A stretch of 64,000 nucleotides of DNA from Persicaria tinctoria (GCA_037127255.1 JBANSL010000019.1:18375001-18439000); one strand, 5' to 3'; positions 44,930-56,060 are shown, counted from the stretch's first letter. Notes: generated by a model from the sequence alone, not told the origin. A program made the numbers and translations.

Positions 44930-46020
44930 ACCTTGCGGGACCATATCTCTTTTCTCTCTCTCTCTCCCTCACCCTCTCCTCCTCTCTTTTGTCCTTTTGC
45001 TCATAAACCCTCATAAAACCCCTCATAAAACCCACCCATTACTCCCCTATTTATAGGAAGCACCAATCCCAAAAACCCTAAATCCACATAAACTTCCGAG
45101 CCACCAAAAACTTTAGACACTCTCTCTCCCATTTGAATCCAAGAAAAGGAAACCCTCACCTCATCCTCCTTCCTCCATTTTCAATCTTCAAACCCATCTC
45201 CAAATCATTTATTTTGTGTCTCTCCAAGCTCAAACACCACCACAATCACCTCTTATCCAAGCAAAACAAAAGCTACAGATCGAAGCCCTTTCACCACCAC
45301 GAGTTCCTTCTCGCCGACGCGAGTTGGAGCCCGGGAGGTCCCTGTTCGTTTGTTCTTCGCGATATTCTCCTTTTCATCCCTCGCTTTGCTTTCTTTCCCT
45401 TCCAAACCTTTTAAAGGTGAACCTTTACTAAGTTTTCTACATTCCAAGGTCGAAAGGAAGCGGATCCAACCCCAACCGAAGTAAAATCGAGCCCTCCACT
45501 CTCTCTTTCCCCTGTTTTCGAAGGTAAGCTCAATCTCTCTCGTTTTCGTTCGTTTTGGTCTCAAACTTTCGTAAAAGAGGACCTTTACTCATCCTTTGTC
45601 TTTCCTAGACTCATTCGGTTGCTTTACTCGTTGATTTGGAGCTCGGATGACCCCCATTGAAGCTTGAGGAGACTTTTCGAAGAACCTTAGGTAATCTCTC
45701 TTCCGCTCTCCTCCTCTGGTCCTCGTTAGTGTCTATGTGTGTTGTTTGTGGTTAGGATGGGTAGTATCATGTCTAGGTTTAATTTGGGAAAGAATGGGAT
45801 TGATTCAAGATAAAAGCGAGCCAAAGTGTTCGTATCTCGGCATGACAAAACCATGGTCGCTATGGCGAGTTAGAACAGAAGTTAGAGAGGAAGATGAAAG
45901 TCTTTCACCGCAACGAGTGACCATTTCGCTGTGGCAAGTGACCAATTCGCCGCGGCAAAAGAGGTCCCTTGGTTGCGGGTAGCAAGAGTCATGTCTTCGT
46001 GGGAGCCAGGGGATGAGTTA
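44930..46020 (+). other. Promoter-like, retroelement-type leader region
   Basis: CT-rich tracts, a TATA-like CTATTTATAGGAAG near 45047, then a C-rich AACCCTAAATCC leader and three GT-donor-like AAGGTAA/AGGTGA steps (about 45415, 45522, 45690) suggest a plus-strand LTR or leader of a retroelement. No protein is recognised. Short GCAACGAGTGACC, GCTGTGGCAAGTGACC and GCCGCGGCAAA repeats lie at 45908-45960. Confidence 0.3.
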
Positions 46021-46048
46021 ATAAAAAAACGTTAATAACCACTAGTAT

Positions 46049-46275
46049 TAATTAAAACTTATCGTTTACTATTCATGTACGCCTTTTTTAAATGATAAAA
46101 ACTATATAAAATATTAACTTTTTTACATTTATTTTTATAAATTCATACTTAATAGTCATAAGTATGAAGTTATTTAATTTTAAAAAATTATTAAAAAAGT
46201 TAATATTTTATATACTTCGTAGTTTTTAACACCTAAAAAAGCATGCATGAATAGTAAATCATCAAGTTTTAATTA
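46049..46275. mobile_element. Hairpin MITE
   Basis: About 80-bp inverted arms: TAATTAAAACTT, TTTACTATTCATG and CTATATAAAATATTAAC at the left, the same inverted at the right. Only about 60 bp of loop. No coding capacity. Confidence 0.65.
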
Positions 46276-46279
46276 GCAG

Positions 46280-47102
46280 AATGAGTAGTTTGGGTGCATC
46301 CACCGAGCTTGGGTGCATCCACCACCATCTTGCCCCACCTTTGCTGGTTTCCACCTCGATCGCCGCTCCCCACGGCCGTCGTTTCAAGCCCTTTGGTTCC
46401 CCATGTTGTCATGTCGTTTCACCTCTACAGGTATGCTTCTTTCTTTGGGGGCGCCAGTTTACTCTCTCCATGCTTTCTGCCGCCGACATCTTTTTTAGCG
46501 TTGGATCTACACTGATTTTACCTTGTTTTGGCGAACCAATCTCAATCCATTTTTCCGACTCGATGCCTTTTTTTATATTATTGTTCATTTTCTCTGCTTT
46601 AGCCCGTTTCGTCCACCTTTGTTTTAACTACCTAATAGTTGCTCACAATCTTGTTATCGTCCTTGGTTTGGGATGGGTTTGGGGGGTTTTAATGGATAAT
46701 GGTTTGGCTTGGAGTCGAGTTTGCGAGTTGATGTGCAGTGTTGTTCTTGTTGTGTTGCAGGCTTCTTTGAGCGGTGTTTGATTTGACATGTTCGATGACG
46801 TCGTGGATGTGTGTTGACATCTGATGACTCTTTTGAGTCCATAATATGAGGTGCCCGCTGATGTTCCCCAGAGTTCTCTGTGTGCGTCGTCCCTTTGTCC
46901 GATCGTTTCGTTGTCTCTTTGGCTTGTGATTTTAAGTGTAGGATGTCTTGTTCATTTTCTTTGTATTTTCTTTTATGTCATTTGATTCTGTATTTTTCTT
47001 TCTGTCTTTTGCTTCTATTATTTGCTTTCCGTTGTTCATCACCGACTTCTCTGATCTCTCAGTTTCTATAGACTTGTCTAGAAAACCGAATTCTTATCTT
47101 GC

Positions 47103-47135
<33 letters not shown>

Positions 47136-47150
47136 TGCACCCATACCAAT
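46280..47150 (+). other. Probable non-coding retroposon ending in an A/AT tail
   Basis: C/T-rich sequence with a start-to-end gradient and an end TTGCTTAAAAAAAAATATAT followed by (AT)n at 47112-47136. The 166-residue frame at 46281 is Leu/Phe/Cys-rich and unlike known proteins. General composition resembles the retroposon at 51814-54665 (other strand), but I could not prove relation. Confidence 0.3.
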
Positions 47151-47591
47151 ATTATAATAGGTTGGTTTATAAAACCATTTTGCAAGTCTAAAGTATTAAA
47201 GAAACAATTTTAAAAGAATGAGGATCGGATTTCGGAATCGAGTAACTTTTTACATTGACAGCCATAGATGTAGTGTAATTTATTAAAGGAAGGAAGAAGA
47301 GTCACCTCTTGTTGGGCGTGGGATTGTTTCTTCAATCTCCACCAGTTCATCGAACCAACAAAGATTCTGGCTGACAAATACAATAAATTAAGCAAAAAGA
47401 CAAGAAACAGAAGCCCCACGTGCGGATCATGACAAGGAAAACCCTGCATCCGTGCCGGGTGGGTGTGTGGGGTTTAATCCAGCCTTTCTCCTCCAACTCC
47501 CACTCCCCCTCATCAATCTGCAACTCCACTGCACTGCACTGGCGCTGCACTGTATCCCCACCCTCCCCCTCGCCCTCTCCGCCGCCCATCC
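47151..47591 (+). promoter_or_regulatory. Promoter and leader of the OCTOPUS-like gene
   Basis: Contains the region upstream of the ATG at 47592; the last about 120 bp are C-rich (CCACTCCCCCTCATC and similar), a usual plant leader. No clear TATA box. Confidence 0.4.
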
Positions 47592-49325
47592 ATGAAGCCC
47601 AAGCCCCGCCGCCACCGCCCCTGCCACCGCCACCCCGACCAGCCCCACTCCTCCCTCTGCGCCTCCTGCCTCCGCGAACGCCTCTCCCTTCTCAACCCCT
47701 CGCCCGCCGGCATCAGCGCCGCAAGCGCTTCCTCCACAGGCGCCTCCCCATTTCCTGAGCTCCGTCGTTCCAGGACCTTCACCGAGAACAGGCGCGGGAG
47801 CCTCGGTTCCACCTGCGAGCCTGGGAGGAGGTCCTGCGAGGTTCGCCCTCGGAGCACGCTCGAGGATCTGTTCACCGTCAACGAGGTGGAGGTCAGACAC
47901 GAGCTTGAATCGAAGGATCTAGGGTTTCTGGGAGATACGTCTCCCGTCCCGGAGGTTATTGAAGAAGAGGACGAGGAAGAGAGGAGCGATTGCGAAATCA
48001 AGGTTTCCGCTGATTTGATTTCGCCCAATATTAACGCCAATGCGGGAGCCGTTGATCGAATTTTTCAAGAAGAGGAGTTCCAAGACTCCAGGCCGATGAA
48101 AGAGTTCATCGATCTTGAATTGAGGAGTGACATTAAGCCTTCTAGGAGAGATTTCAAGGAAATCGCCGGCAGCTTTTGGGTTGCGGCCTCTGTGTTCAGT
48201 AAAAAGTTGCAGAAATGGAAGCGAAATCAGAAAAATGGCAGGAGGCCTGATTACAATTACGACAGAGGCGGTGGTCTGAGTGGAATGCGCCTGGAGATGC
48301 TAAGAGGGAGGCGGCTGCGGGACACGCAATCGGAGGTCGGAGAATGCGGATTCGGGAGGAGATCCTGCGATTCCGATCCTAGGGTTTCAATTGATTTAGG
48401 CAGAGCTTCCATTGATGGAGGCGGATACTCTGGGAGGAGGATTCATGATCCTCATCCAAGATCTTCTCTGGATCTTGCTCGAGCTTCCATTGATTGCGGG
48501 AGTGTGTTTGTTGACGATCAAAGACAGGGTTCAGTTGATGCCCCTAGAGCCTCCTGGGATGGCTGTCTCAACAGCAGAACGATCCCGGTGCGTGCCACTC
48601 CCATGGTCTCGGTGATCGAGAACGCAATGGCAACTGTCTACGGATTGGATCCTCACACATTGGTATTCGAAAGATTGAATGCAGAGAACAAGGATCCGAA
48701 GAGCTTCAATGGCATTAAACAATTGGATCCGCTGGCCTCACCTGTGCGAAAGATAGGTTTTGATCGATCTAACTCGAAGAGGAATCCGCAAGGAGAAATC
48801 GAGATCCTCCATAACACAAAGTTGATCATAACGGAGAAGGAATTGATGGGATCAAAGACAAGGTTTAGCAAGGAAGACAGCTCAGACAGTAGCACTGTCG
48901 GTGCCACTTCCAAGGATACAGCAACCTCCTCGGCCTCGAGCAGCAGCTGCAGTGGGAACGAGATTCCTGATTCGAGGAAACGGGGAAAGCTCTCGAACAT
49001 CCGGGCTCTCTTCACCCGACGAAAGCATCCAAAATCTTCTGAGAATGAGAAGCTTGATCCTCCAAGGAAGATAGATAACCCGGATCGTAAATGGGAACTT
49101 GCGCGTAGTAGCAGCGTTGCTAGCTCAAGGAGCTTGTACACGACGGCTAGATCAGCTCTCCGGATGAAGACACATGAAAATGGCAGTCTGGAGCGCGAAT
49201 GCAGCATCGACGATGGCATGCTGCGGTTCCATCTGACGCAGCCGAGTAGCCACAGGAGAAGTGAGCTTGTAAAGAGTAAGCTAAGGAAGTCTCATTCCGT
49301 AGCTCGGACCTTTCTAAAGCTCTGA
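47592..49325 (+). CDS. OCTOPUS-like protein (DUF740/UPF0503 family), single exon
   Basis: Uninterrupted 577-residue frame. N terminus: basic Pro/His region then SSLCASCLRERLSLL, the family Cys-x-x-Cys motif. Next RRSRTF, RRSCEVRPRSTLEDLF, an acidic block (EEEDEEERSD), then SFWVAASVFSKKLQKWKR, the strongest family signature, and repeats of the type RVSIDLGRASID / RSSLDLARASID / QGSVDAPRASWDG. The C terminus is Ser/Arg/Lys-rich and ends KSHSVARTFLKL. OCTOPUS and its relatives are polarly placed plasma-membrane proteins acting in root phloem (protophloem) differentiation (family knowledge). This protein is shorter than OCTOPUS itself (about 685 residues), so a family relative is likely. No introns, no signal peptide. 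Confidence 0.85.
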   Translation: MKPKPRRHRPCHRHPDQPHSSLCASCLRERLSLLNPSPAGISAASASSTGASPFPELRRSRTFTENRRGSLGSTCEPGRRSCEVRPRSTLEDLFTVNEVEVRHELESKDLGFLGDTSPVPEVIEEEDEEERSDCEIKVSADLISPNINANAGAVDRIFQEEEFQDSRPMKEFIDLELRSDIKPSRRDFKEIAGSFWVAASVFSKKLQKWKRNQKNGRRPDYNYDRGGGLSGMRLEMLRGRRLRDTQSEVGECGFGRRSCDSDPRVSIDLGRASIDGGGYSGRRIHDPHPRSSLDLARASIDCGSVFVDDQRQGSVDAPRASWDGCLNSRTIPVRATPMVSVIENAMATVYGLDPHTLVFERLNAENKDPKSFNGIKQLDPLASPVRKIGFDRSNSKRNPQGEIEILHNTKLIITEKELMGSKTRFSKEDSSDSSTVGATSKDTATSSASSSSCSGNEIPDSRKRGKLSNIRALFTRRKHPKSSENEKLDPPRKIDNPDRKWELARSSSVASSRSLYTTARSALRMKTHENGSLERECSIDDGMLRFHLTQPSSHRRSELVKSKLRKSHSVARTFLKL

Positions 49326-49743
49326 TGTCGAAGAAGGCGAAGGGGGCTGCATATTGTTCATCGTTGTCGCGATTCTAGTATTGGCATAATGTGTTTCTGA
49401 TCCGTTTATTTTTACCATATTTCTGGTCTTTCGAGTTGTGTATTGTAATAACCATATGCTTATTATGTACTGTATGTTAAACTCTGCTTGATAATGATAA
49501 TGAATGATAGATGTAAGTTGTAACCATTACATAGCCATTCACCGAGGCATTCATATATCTCTGCAAAATCAATGAAATTATCCACAAAGTGAAAGGGAAG
49601 TTCAATAGAAAGGATTCTATTCTAGTTGGTAATTCATATATAGCACTTTGTATCCTCTTCAGAGTTCAGCCTATTCATTTCACTAGCAGTTCGTTCAAGA
49701 AGTATGCTCTGAGTTTCTCGCACATTTTATCTCGATTCGATTT
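49326..49743 (+). other. 3' UTR and downstream flank of the OCTOPUS-like gene
   Basis: TAATGATAATGAATGATAG near 49490 is a plausible polyadenylation area. Nothing else recognised. Confidence 0.4.
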
Positions 49744-49841
49744 TTACATATTTTACAGTTAAAAAGGGTTTGTGTGCAACTTACTCAAAAGGTTACATAT
49801 TTTACAGTTAAAAAGGGTTTGTGTGCAACTTACTCAAAAGG
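49744..49841. repeat. Perfect 49-bp tandem duplication
   Basis: TTACATATTTTACAGTTAAA through ACTTACTCAAAAGG occurs twice head-to-tail without visible differences, which points to a recent event. Confidence 0.8.
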
Positions 49842-50166
49842 CGAAAATGCATAGAAATAAATATTGATATTTATATATTATTACATTTTATTAAAAATTA
49901 CGATAAATAATAAAAATAAATATTTTAGACCAGATATAGTATATAATTACAAGCACTGGAATTTATGAACAACGTCTTTAATTGTAGAATTTTAAAATTA
50001 TCCAAAATTATCAAATCATGATTTTTTTTTTAATTTAAAAAAGAAAAAATTGACAAACTCAAAATCGACCCAAAATTACCCGAAATTCAGCCAAACCCGG
50101 GTTCGAGACAACCTGGATGTACCCGAAACCCGTTTTACTCGGGCCTCGAAGTGACCCATTTGATAG

Positions 50167-50760
50167 GTCTGATTGTAATACCCGAAAAATCAAGCAATGG
50201 AGAGAAGTATAATTGTCTTTTTACTAAAAATGAAACATTAAAGAATAGGGGTATAATTGTCTTTTCATATTAAATTAAGTGAGGTTTAACAAGAAAATGG
50301 TATGGGTGGTTAGTTGCAACCAACCTATATTTAATGGGTGATTATTTGACAATTTTTTAATAAGAAGTGGTTATTTGCAAACAAGGTTTTATGCATTTTT
50401 TCCTATAATATAATAATCGAGTGTTTACCATTTGACAGGTCTAATTGTAATACCTGAAAAATCAAACAACAGATCGAGAGAAGTATAATTTTCTTTTTAC
50501 TAAAAATGAAACATTAAAGAATAGAGGTATAATTGTCTTTTCATATTAAATTAAGTGAGGTTTAACAAGAAAAGGGGTATGAGTGGTTAGTTGCAAACAA
50601 CCTATATTTAATGGGTGGTTATTTGACAATTTTTTAATAAGGGGTGATTATTTGCAAACAACAATGAATAGTGGATGATTATTTGACAATTTTTTAATAA
50701 GAGGTGGTTATTTGCAAACAACAATGAATAATGGATTGTTTTATGCATTTTCGCCTACTC
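50167..50760. repeat. About 275-bp tandem duplication
   Basis: GTCTGATTGTAATACCCG at 50167 and GTCTAATTGTAATACCTG at 50441 start two copies that share ATGAAACATTAAAGAATAG and TTAAGTGAGGTTTAACAAG. The second copy carries extra short units with GTGGTTATTTGCAAACAAC. Non-coding. Confidence 0.7.
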
Positions 50761-51039
50761 AAAATTATCTCATCAATAACCACGTTCACATCTTATCAAT
50801 AATCTCGTTTAGACTTTATTTTAACATGGCGTATGTTTTGGAATGGGCCCATATTTTTTGAAAAAAATGAAAGGATACTAATCTATCAACCATCCAACAG
50901 AATGTGATGGGCCTTGTTGTTGTATGCATTATATCAAAGGCCATTCTCTACCTGTCATCTGTTGATATCAACCCAAATCTTGCAAAAAACCTAGATGGAA
51001 ATCTATCAATCATAAGACAACAGAAATTTGTATAACAAA

Positions 51040-51262
51040 GAAAAATTACACCGCAAAATCTATTACTATGACCCAGCCGGCAAGAGTCACGCACCAGGTA
51101 AATCGGCTTTCGTCGACCGACTCGACCCACTGAAAAGGAGCAAGGCAAACCTTTAATTTTCATCGAAGGAAAGGGGCAGAGGTAAGCATCGAACCCGAGA
51201 CCTCCTGACATACCCCTGCTCCCCACTAGTGAATCACCCCGATTGGGGCCATGTAGCTCCAC
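51040..51262 (-). mobile_element. Probable tRNA-derived SINE
   Basis: On the minus strand: head ATGGCCCCAATCGGGG, A-box-like TTCACTAGTGGGGAGCAG, and B box GGTTCGATGCT (51195-51185) about 40 bp on, then a body ending TTGCGGTGTAATTTTTC. The spacing of the two boxes fits Pol III promoters of plant SINEs. Target duplication not found. Confidence 0.5.
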
Positions 51263-51797
51263 TTTGGTTACCGTGCACAGACACGTGTTTCACTTATGAA
51301 GTACTTTCCCCATTACAAAATACTTCATCCGTTCTTTTATAACTGTCGTTTTAAGGCATTTTATGTTTAGCAAAATATTTGACGTTCTTATCTGTCCCAC
51401 TACTTTTTCTAATTTACTATAATTTCTCTAATCAATACTCCCCGGTTTTTAAAGAAAATACTGACAGGGTCTCAATTGAGTCCAAGTGAAACGAACTTGG
51501 GAAGTACACTTCATATGAATTTAATAGATGAGAAATTAAGTTAATGAGAATTGAACTTCTTATCTTATAATTTAAGAAAATATGTTTGGGTAAGTTTAAC
51601 TTTATGTAAACTAAAATCTCGCATTTTGTTTGGTTGAATATGAACTTTTATGAGAATTTGTGTAAAATTATTTTTGTAACCCTTATTAATAAAAAAAAAC
51701 TGTTTATTTAAATTTTAGGCAAATACGTAATTTGTTATTTAAAAAAAAAAGAATTTTTTTTTGAAATAAATTAAAAGGGTGGATTTCAACTTACCCA
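51263..51797. other. AT-rich intergenic DNA
   Basis: No gene. From about 51320 sequence resembles common MITE-type ends (TACTTCATCCGTTCTTTTAT), but no partner end was found. Confidence 0.35.
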
Positions 51798-53194
51798 CCT
51801 CACATGGTAATTTTTTTATTTTTTTTTTGATAAGGAAATAATTCGAGGCCGGACAGGCCCGGACCTCGAGAGGCCGACAAAGTCGGCAGATGGCAAGCCG
51901 TCTAAACATACATCAACGAAATAGAAAATATAACAAAAATACAAAAAAAGAGCACCCAAAGTAAACCCAGAAAAAACCCAAGACCTAAGCAAACCCGCGG
52001 ACACAGCATCGAGAGGAAGGAAGTCGTCGCGGAGAAGTGGATAGCGAGCGCATGGGACAGCTGTAGCTGACACGATGTCTCGCCGCCGGAATAACGGAAA
52101 GCAGAAATCCTCTAAAGGCAAAGGCGACTCCTGGGGAAGTGTGGATCACACGACGTTCCCCCCACCTGGATGAGGGATCTTCGGAGACCACAAACACCAC
52201 CAACACGATCACGTCGATCAACCAGGGCCGCAGAACTGCTCTTCAACCGAAACTAACCACGAACCAACAGACAGACATCAAACCACACGAGCAAATGAAG
52301 CACAGCCGCGAGGAAGACAAGGAGCGCGGGAAGAATCCGGAATTAATTAATTATATGTAAGCATAACCTTTTTAATTAATTAATTATACTTTGTCATTTG
52401 CTTTAACAAGAAAAAACACTCTTCCCGTAAAACAAACACACTTATTTTATTTGTAATATTCACAAGGATGTATATGGGCCCAAAAGAGGAAACTTGAGCC
52501 CAAAGCACAACTACGGGCTCAAATCTGACAACCATCGGGCCACCAAAAGCCCAAGTACAACCCACAAGCTAAAAGCCATGGGAAGTATAGGTTAGCAGAG
52601 GACGCCAACAACGCACATCCATCAGCGGCCAAGGCAGCCGAAGGGAGGCCGCCGGCGACCCAGACAAACACAAGGGACGGAAAGCCGTCGAGGGACACGA
52701 ACCACCATGCTGCAGCGGACAGCCCCCGACGCCGGACACCGCCGACAGAGAGAACCGGCGACGACGAGGCAGAACAAGTGCGACCCGCCTGAGGGCGAGA
52801 GGAAGACGGGGACCACAGTAGGGGAAGGTGGTCGGAGTGGCCAGAACAGGGCACCCGGAAAGCCCTGAAGGTATGCGGAGGCGCTGAAGAAACCAATTGC
52901 AAGTCGATACAGGAAGGCCTGAGCGACGAAAGGGCGATTGATAGCAAATTTGGGCTCAAGAAGAGCAGGAATGGGGAAAGGAGACACCAGACGATAGATC
53001 CCCGAAATCAATTGAAAGATCGAAGGCAGGCCGAAGACAGATTCGGATCGGCCAAGCCGGAGGAGAAGCCGCTGAGAATCCGAGGCGAATAGGGGGGGGG
53101 GGGTTTGTGAGGTGGCCGGGGCCGAGGAGGTCGGCCAAAGCGAAATTAGCGGAAGAGGCGCAACCGAGGAGAAGCAGAGCAACCTCACGAGCCG

Positions 53195-53310
53195 AGACTC
53201 TCCGAAGAGAGGGGTTGGGGCTCTCCGAAGAGAGGGGTTGGGGCTCTCCGAAGAGAGATTTGGGCTCTCCGAGGAGAGATTTGAACTCTCCGAAGAGAGA
53301 TATATAATCG
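53195..53310. repeat. Short tandem array of CTCTCCGAAGAGAG
   Basis: Five units of 22-24 bp, each holding the palindrome CTCTCCGAAGAGAG or CTCTCCGAGGAGAG, spaced by GGGTTGGGG or ATTTGGG. Confidence 0.8.
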
Positions 53311-53334
53311 GAGGTGTTGATCGGGGCACACCCT

Positions 53335-53784
53335 GATGTGCTCGGGAACTCTCCGAGCCGCCAGGATCGACGACAAGGTTCCTCTTTTATTTGAAGAGAT
53401 GAAGTTTCTACTAGTAACCGGATATGTATGGCGAAATTCGCAGGCCTCTCACCCTTGAACCTCCCACACTCGATCTCAATCCTCTCGGAATCGCACTCTG
53501 AGGATCTCGACCCTTCGACACCTTCGCCTCTCACTAGGGTGTCTCCCTCGGCATCTCACCAAAGGGTTTTGTTTTTAGCATCTCACCAAAAACATGATCC
53601 TTAACCCGGAATCAAAGGAAGCAAATGTGCTCAACTTTTCACTCAAAAATTCAACTTGTATTAAAAATGGGAAACCTCACACAATATATAGGAGAAACTC
53701 TAGCCTCCTATGTGTTTACAAGCGATGTGGGACACTTTTTAAATAGAAAAATATAAGAAAAATCTATAAGTCTAAATCACATCA
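53335..53784 (-). repeat. 3' LTR of the TRIM-like element
   Basis: Plus-strand start TGATGTGCTCGGG, end AAATCACATCA, 450 bp. Nearly identical to 54072-54522. Target duplication CACCC at 53330-53334. A polypurine tract AAAGGAGGGGAGGA lies next to it at 53785-53798 (minus strand). Confidence 0.85.
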
Positions 53785-54071
53785 TCCTCCCCTCCTTTGA
53801 AAAAGATTCGTCCTCGAATCTTGCGTTGCCCTTCCAAAAGGTACGATACGCCCCTGTACGTTGGATCTGCGTAAGGTATTGATGGTCGGTCATGCAAAAG
53901 CTCTCGAATCTACTTGTCCCTTCCAAATGGTACATGACGCCCCTGTACGTTGGATCTGCGTAATGCACTTCAATGGTTGGTCCTGCACAAAACTCCAACG
54001 GATGGTTGTGGATGCTTGTGACAACAACACAAAAAGATTGAGGAACCCTAGCCGGAAGCTCTGATACCACT

Positions 54072-54522
54072 TGATGTGCTCGGGAACTCTCCGAGCCGCC
54101 AGGATCGACGACGAGGTTCCTCTTTTATTTGAAGAGATGAAGTTTCTACTAGTAACCGGATATGTATGGCGAAATTCGCAGGCCTCTCACCCTTGAACCT
54201 CCCACACTCGATCTCAATCCTCTCGGAATCGCACTCTGAGGATCTCGACCCTTCGACACCTTCGCCTCTCACTAGGGTGTCTCCCTCGGCATCTCACCAA
54301 AGGGTTTTGTTTTTAGCATCTCACCAAAAACATGATCCTTAACCCGGAATCAAAGGAAGCAAATGTGCTCAACTTTTCACTCAAAAATTCAACTTGTATT
54401 AAAAATGGGAAACCTTACACAATATATAGGAGAAACTCTAGCCTCCTATGTGTTTACAAGCGATGTGGGACACTTTTTAAATAGAAAAATATAAGAAAAA
54501 TCTATAAGTCTAAATCACATCA
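54072..54522 (-). repeat. 5' LTR of the TRIM-like element
   Basis: 451 bp, differing from 53335-53784 by a few substitutions (for example GACGAGG for GACAAGG, CCTTACAC for CCTCACAC). Followed on the minus strand by the tRNA-Met primer site. Confidence 0.85.
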
Positions 54523-54681
54523 CACCCAGCCCACCATCAAGGGAGGAAACAGTGTGAAATCTTGATGATGTTGGTGGTGGAAACCATGGGGATGAAGGTG
54601 AGTTGGCGGACTCTTCCTCTCTCTAGATTTTAGAGAGAGGAGAGAGCGTTTTCTTATCTGTAATTCCTCACATGGTAATTT

Positions 54682-55430
54682 CAATTCCTTCATTTTGGTG
54701 GAATTGGAATTTCCATGAATTATATATAGCTACTTCATGAGTTTTTTAAACACAAAATTCCAATCCAAACACATGTATTGAAATCTAATTCTTAGGTTGT
54801 TTCAATTCTTGAGTTTTTTTAATGTAATCCAAACGAGAACCAACTCTTTTGTCCTCATTTATGTCCCATCCGTCTGTTTTTATTTTTAAATAAGGATGTT
54901 TTATTTTCAAATAAGGATTGTCAGAAGTACATAGAGGAGGGGGTCAGGGGTAAGGAAAGGGGACAAAGGACGCCTCAATTCCCTCAATTTGCATCTACTC
55001 CTTTATCTATTCAATACTCTCCTGATTTCTCTATTTAATACGAAGTAATTAATACTACTCTCTCAGTTTTCAAATTTTGGCACTAAGATTTGAGTTATTT
55101 TGGAAGTTGTAAAGTCGTTTGTAATTCACATAGTACAATATTGATCCACACTAATGTTCCCTTAATTAGTGTGCATAATCTCAAAACGACTATTACCCGG
55201 AGTATAAAAGAATAGAGGGAGTAAAATACTTCGAAGTATCTTTTTCCATAATGTTGCACTGGAACTACTCCGAGGTATTTGGTACTTCGTACACAATAAT
55301 TTCAGGTGGTTTTATTTTAAAGTTCAGACACCTCGATCTTACATTCCACGAATTACCATTTGAAAGAGTACAAATTCAAAATTTCGATCCAAAACTACGT
55401 ACAATTAAGGAAAAACAAGAAAATACTAAT
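54682..55430. other. AT-rich intergenic DNA
   Basis: No gene seen. A GGGGGTCAGGGGTAAGG block lies near 54940. Confidence 0.4.
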
Positions 55431-55431
55431 A

Positions 55432-56060
55432 CACTACGTCCTGGTACAACTCAGGCAACGGACATAAAGTCGTCGCCTGAATGCCTCTCACGTCACATGA
55501 GGATTCAGGCAATGGACATGTCGTCGCCTGAAGCCCCGTCACTTCAAGCCCGTGCCTCTGATCTACATGTGATGAACAACCGTTTGTCCGTTGCCTGAGT
55601 AGTCTTAGGCGACGAACAAAGCGTCCGTTGCCTGAATATGGTCAACGCCCTTAAAATGGTTTAAGCCATTCAAGCGACGAGGAACGTCTGTGGCTTGAAT
55701 GTTGTAGCAACGAACCTAATGTCGTTGTCTAAGTCTTGAATAAGGTGTTTTCCATGTTGTAGCAACCGCTAGAGTTGCTTTATTCGTTGTTTTTCGTTCA
55801 AGCGACGAACATAATCTCGTTGCCTGAGCCCTAAAGGAGGTGTTTTCTACATTGTAGCAACAACATGAGTTGCTTTGTTCGTTGACTGGTCATTCAAGTG
55901 ACGAACATAATCTCGTTGCTTTGTTCGTTGCATGGTCGTTCAAGTGACGAACATAATCTCGTTGCAAGAGGCCTGAAGGAGGTGTTTTCCATATTGTAGC
56001 AACAATAGGAGTTGCTTTGTTCATTGCCTAGTCACTCAAGCAACGAAGATAATGGTTTCC
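55432..56060. mobile_element. CACTA-like element terminus with subterminal repeats
   Basis: CACTACGTCCTGG at 55432 is followed by about 600 bp in which short motifs recur in both directions: TCGTCGCCTGAA, AAGCGACGAAC, GACGAACATAATCTCGTTGC and GTAGCAAC...GTTGCTTTGTTCGTTG. A CACTA start plus such motifs is typical of CACTA (En/Spm) ends. The matching right end is not in the window or is lost. Confidence 0.5.

Larger units (their letters stand above)
53335..54522 (-). mobile_element. TRIM-like LTR element (450-bp LTRs, 287-bp interior)
   Basis: Two near-identical LTRs (TGATGTG...CACATCA on either strand) bracket 287 bp with no gene. On the minus strand the interior starts at 54071 with AGTGGTATCAGAGC, whose TGGTATCAGAGC part is the standard initiator tRNA-Met primer binding site, and ends in a polypurine tract before the 3' LTR. 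The 5-bp CACCC flanks both sides (53330-53334, 54523-54527). The interior has an internal duplication around CCCCTGTACGTTGGATCTGC. Total 1188 bp. It has every cis part for movement and no protein, so it must borrow enzymes. Near identity of the LTRs indicates a recent insertion. Confidence 0.9.
51814..54665 (-). mobile_element. Non-autonomous poly(A) retroposon with 16-bp target duplication, split by a TRIM-like element
   Basis: CCTCACATGGTAATTT occurs at 51798-51813 and 54666-54681. Between them, on the minus strand, lies a GC-rich body with no reverse transcriptase, ending CCTCGAATTATTTCC and a poly(A) run (51811-51829). Without the inner LTR element the body is about 1.65 kb. Frames within it are Ser/Pro/Arg-rich and look non-coding. 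The same 3' end is seen near 42840 and 44340, so it is a family. LINE enzymes acting in trans would explain its spread. Confidence 0.65.

Noticed and set aside
46281..46781. 166-residue plus-strand frame
   Set aside because: Leu/Phe/Val/Cys-rich composition and sits in a probable non-coding retroposon; no motif seen.
47427..48040. Minus-strand frames opposite the OCTOPUS-like gene
   Set aside because: Shadows of a GC-rich coding exon; the plus frame has clear family motifs.
52519..53534. Overlapping minus-strand frames of 146, 235 and 192 residues
   Set aside because: Low-complexity Ser/Pro/Arg frames inside the poly(A) retroposon and the TRIM LTR; several frames open at once in GC-rich DNA.
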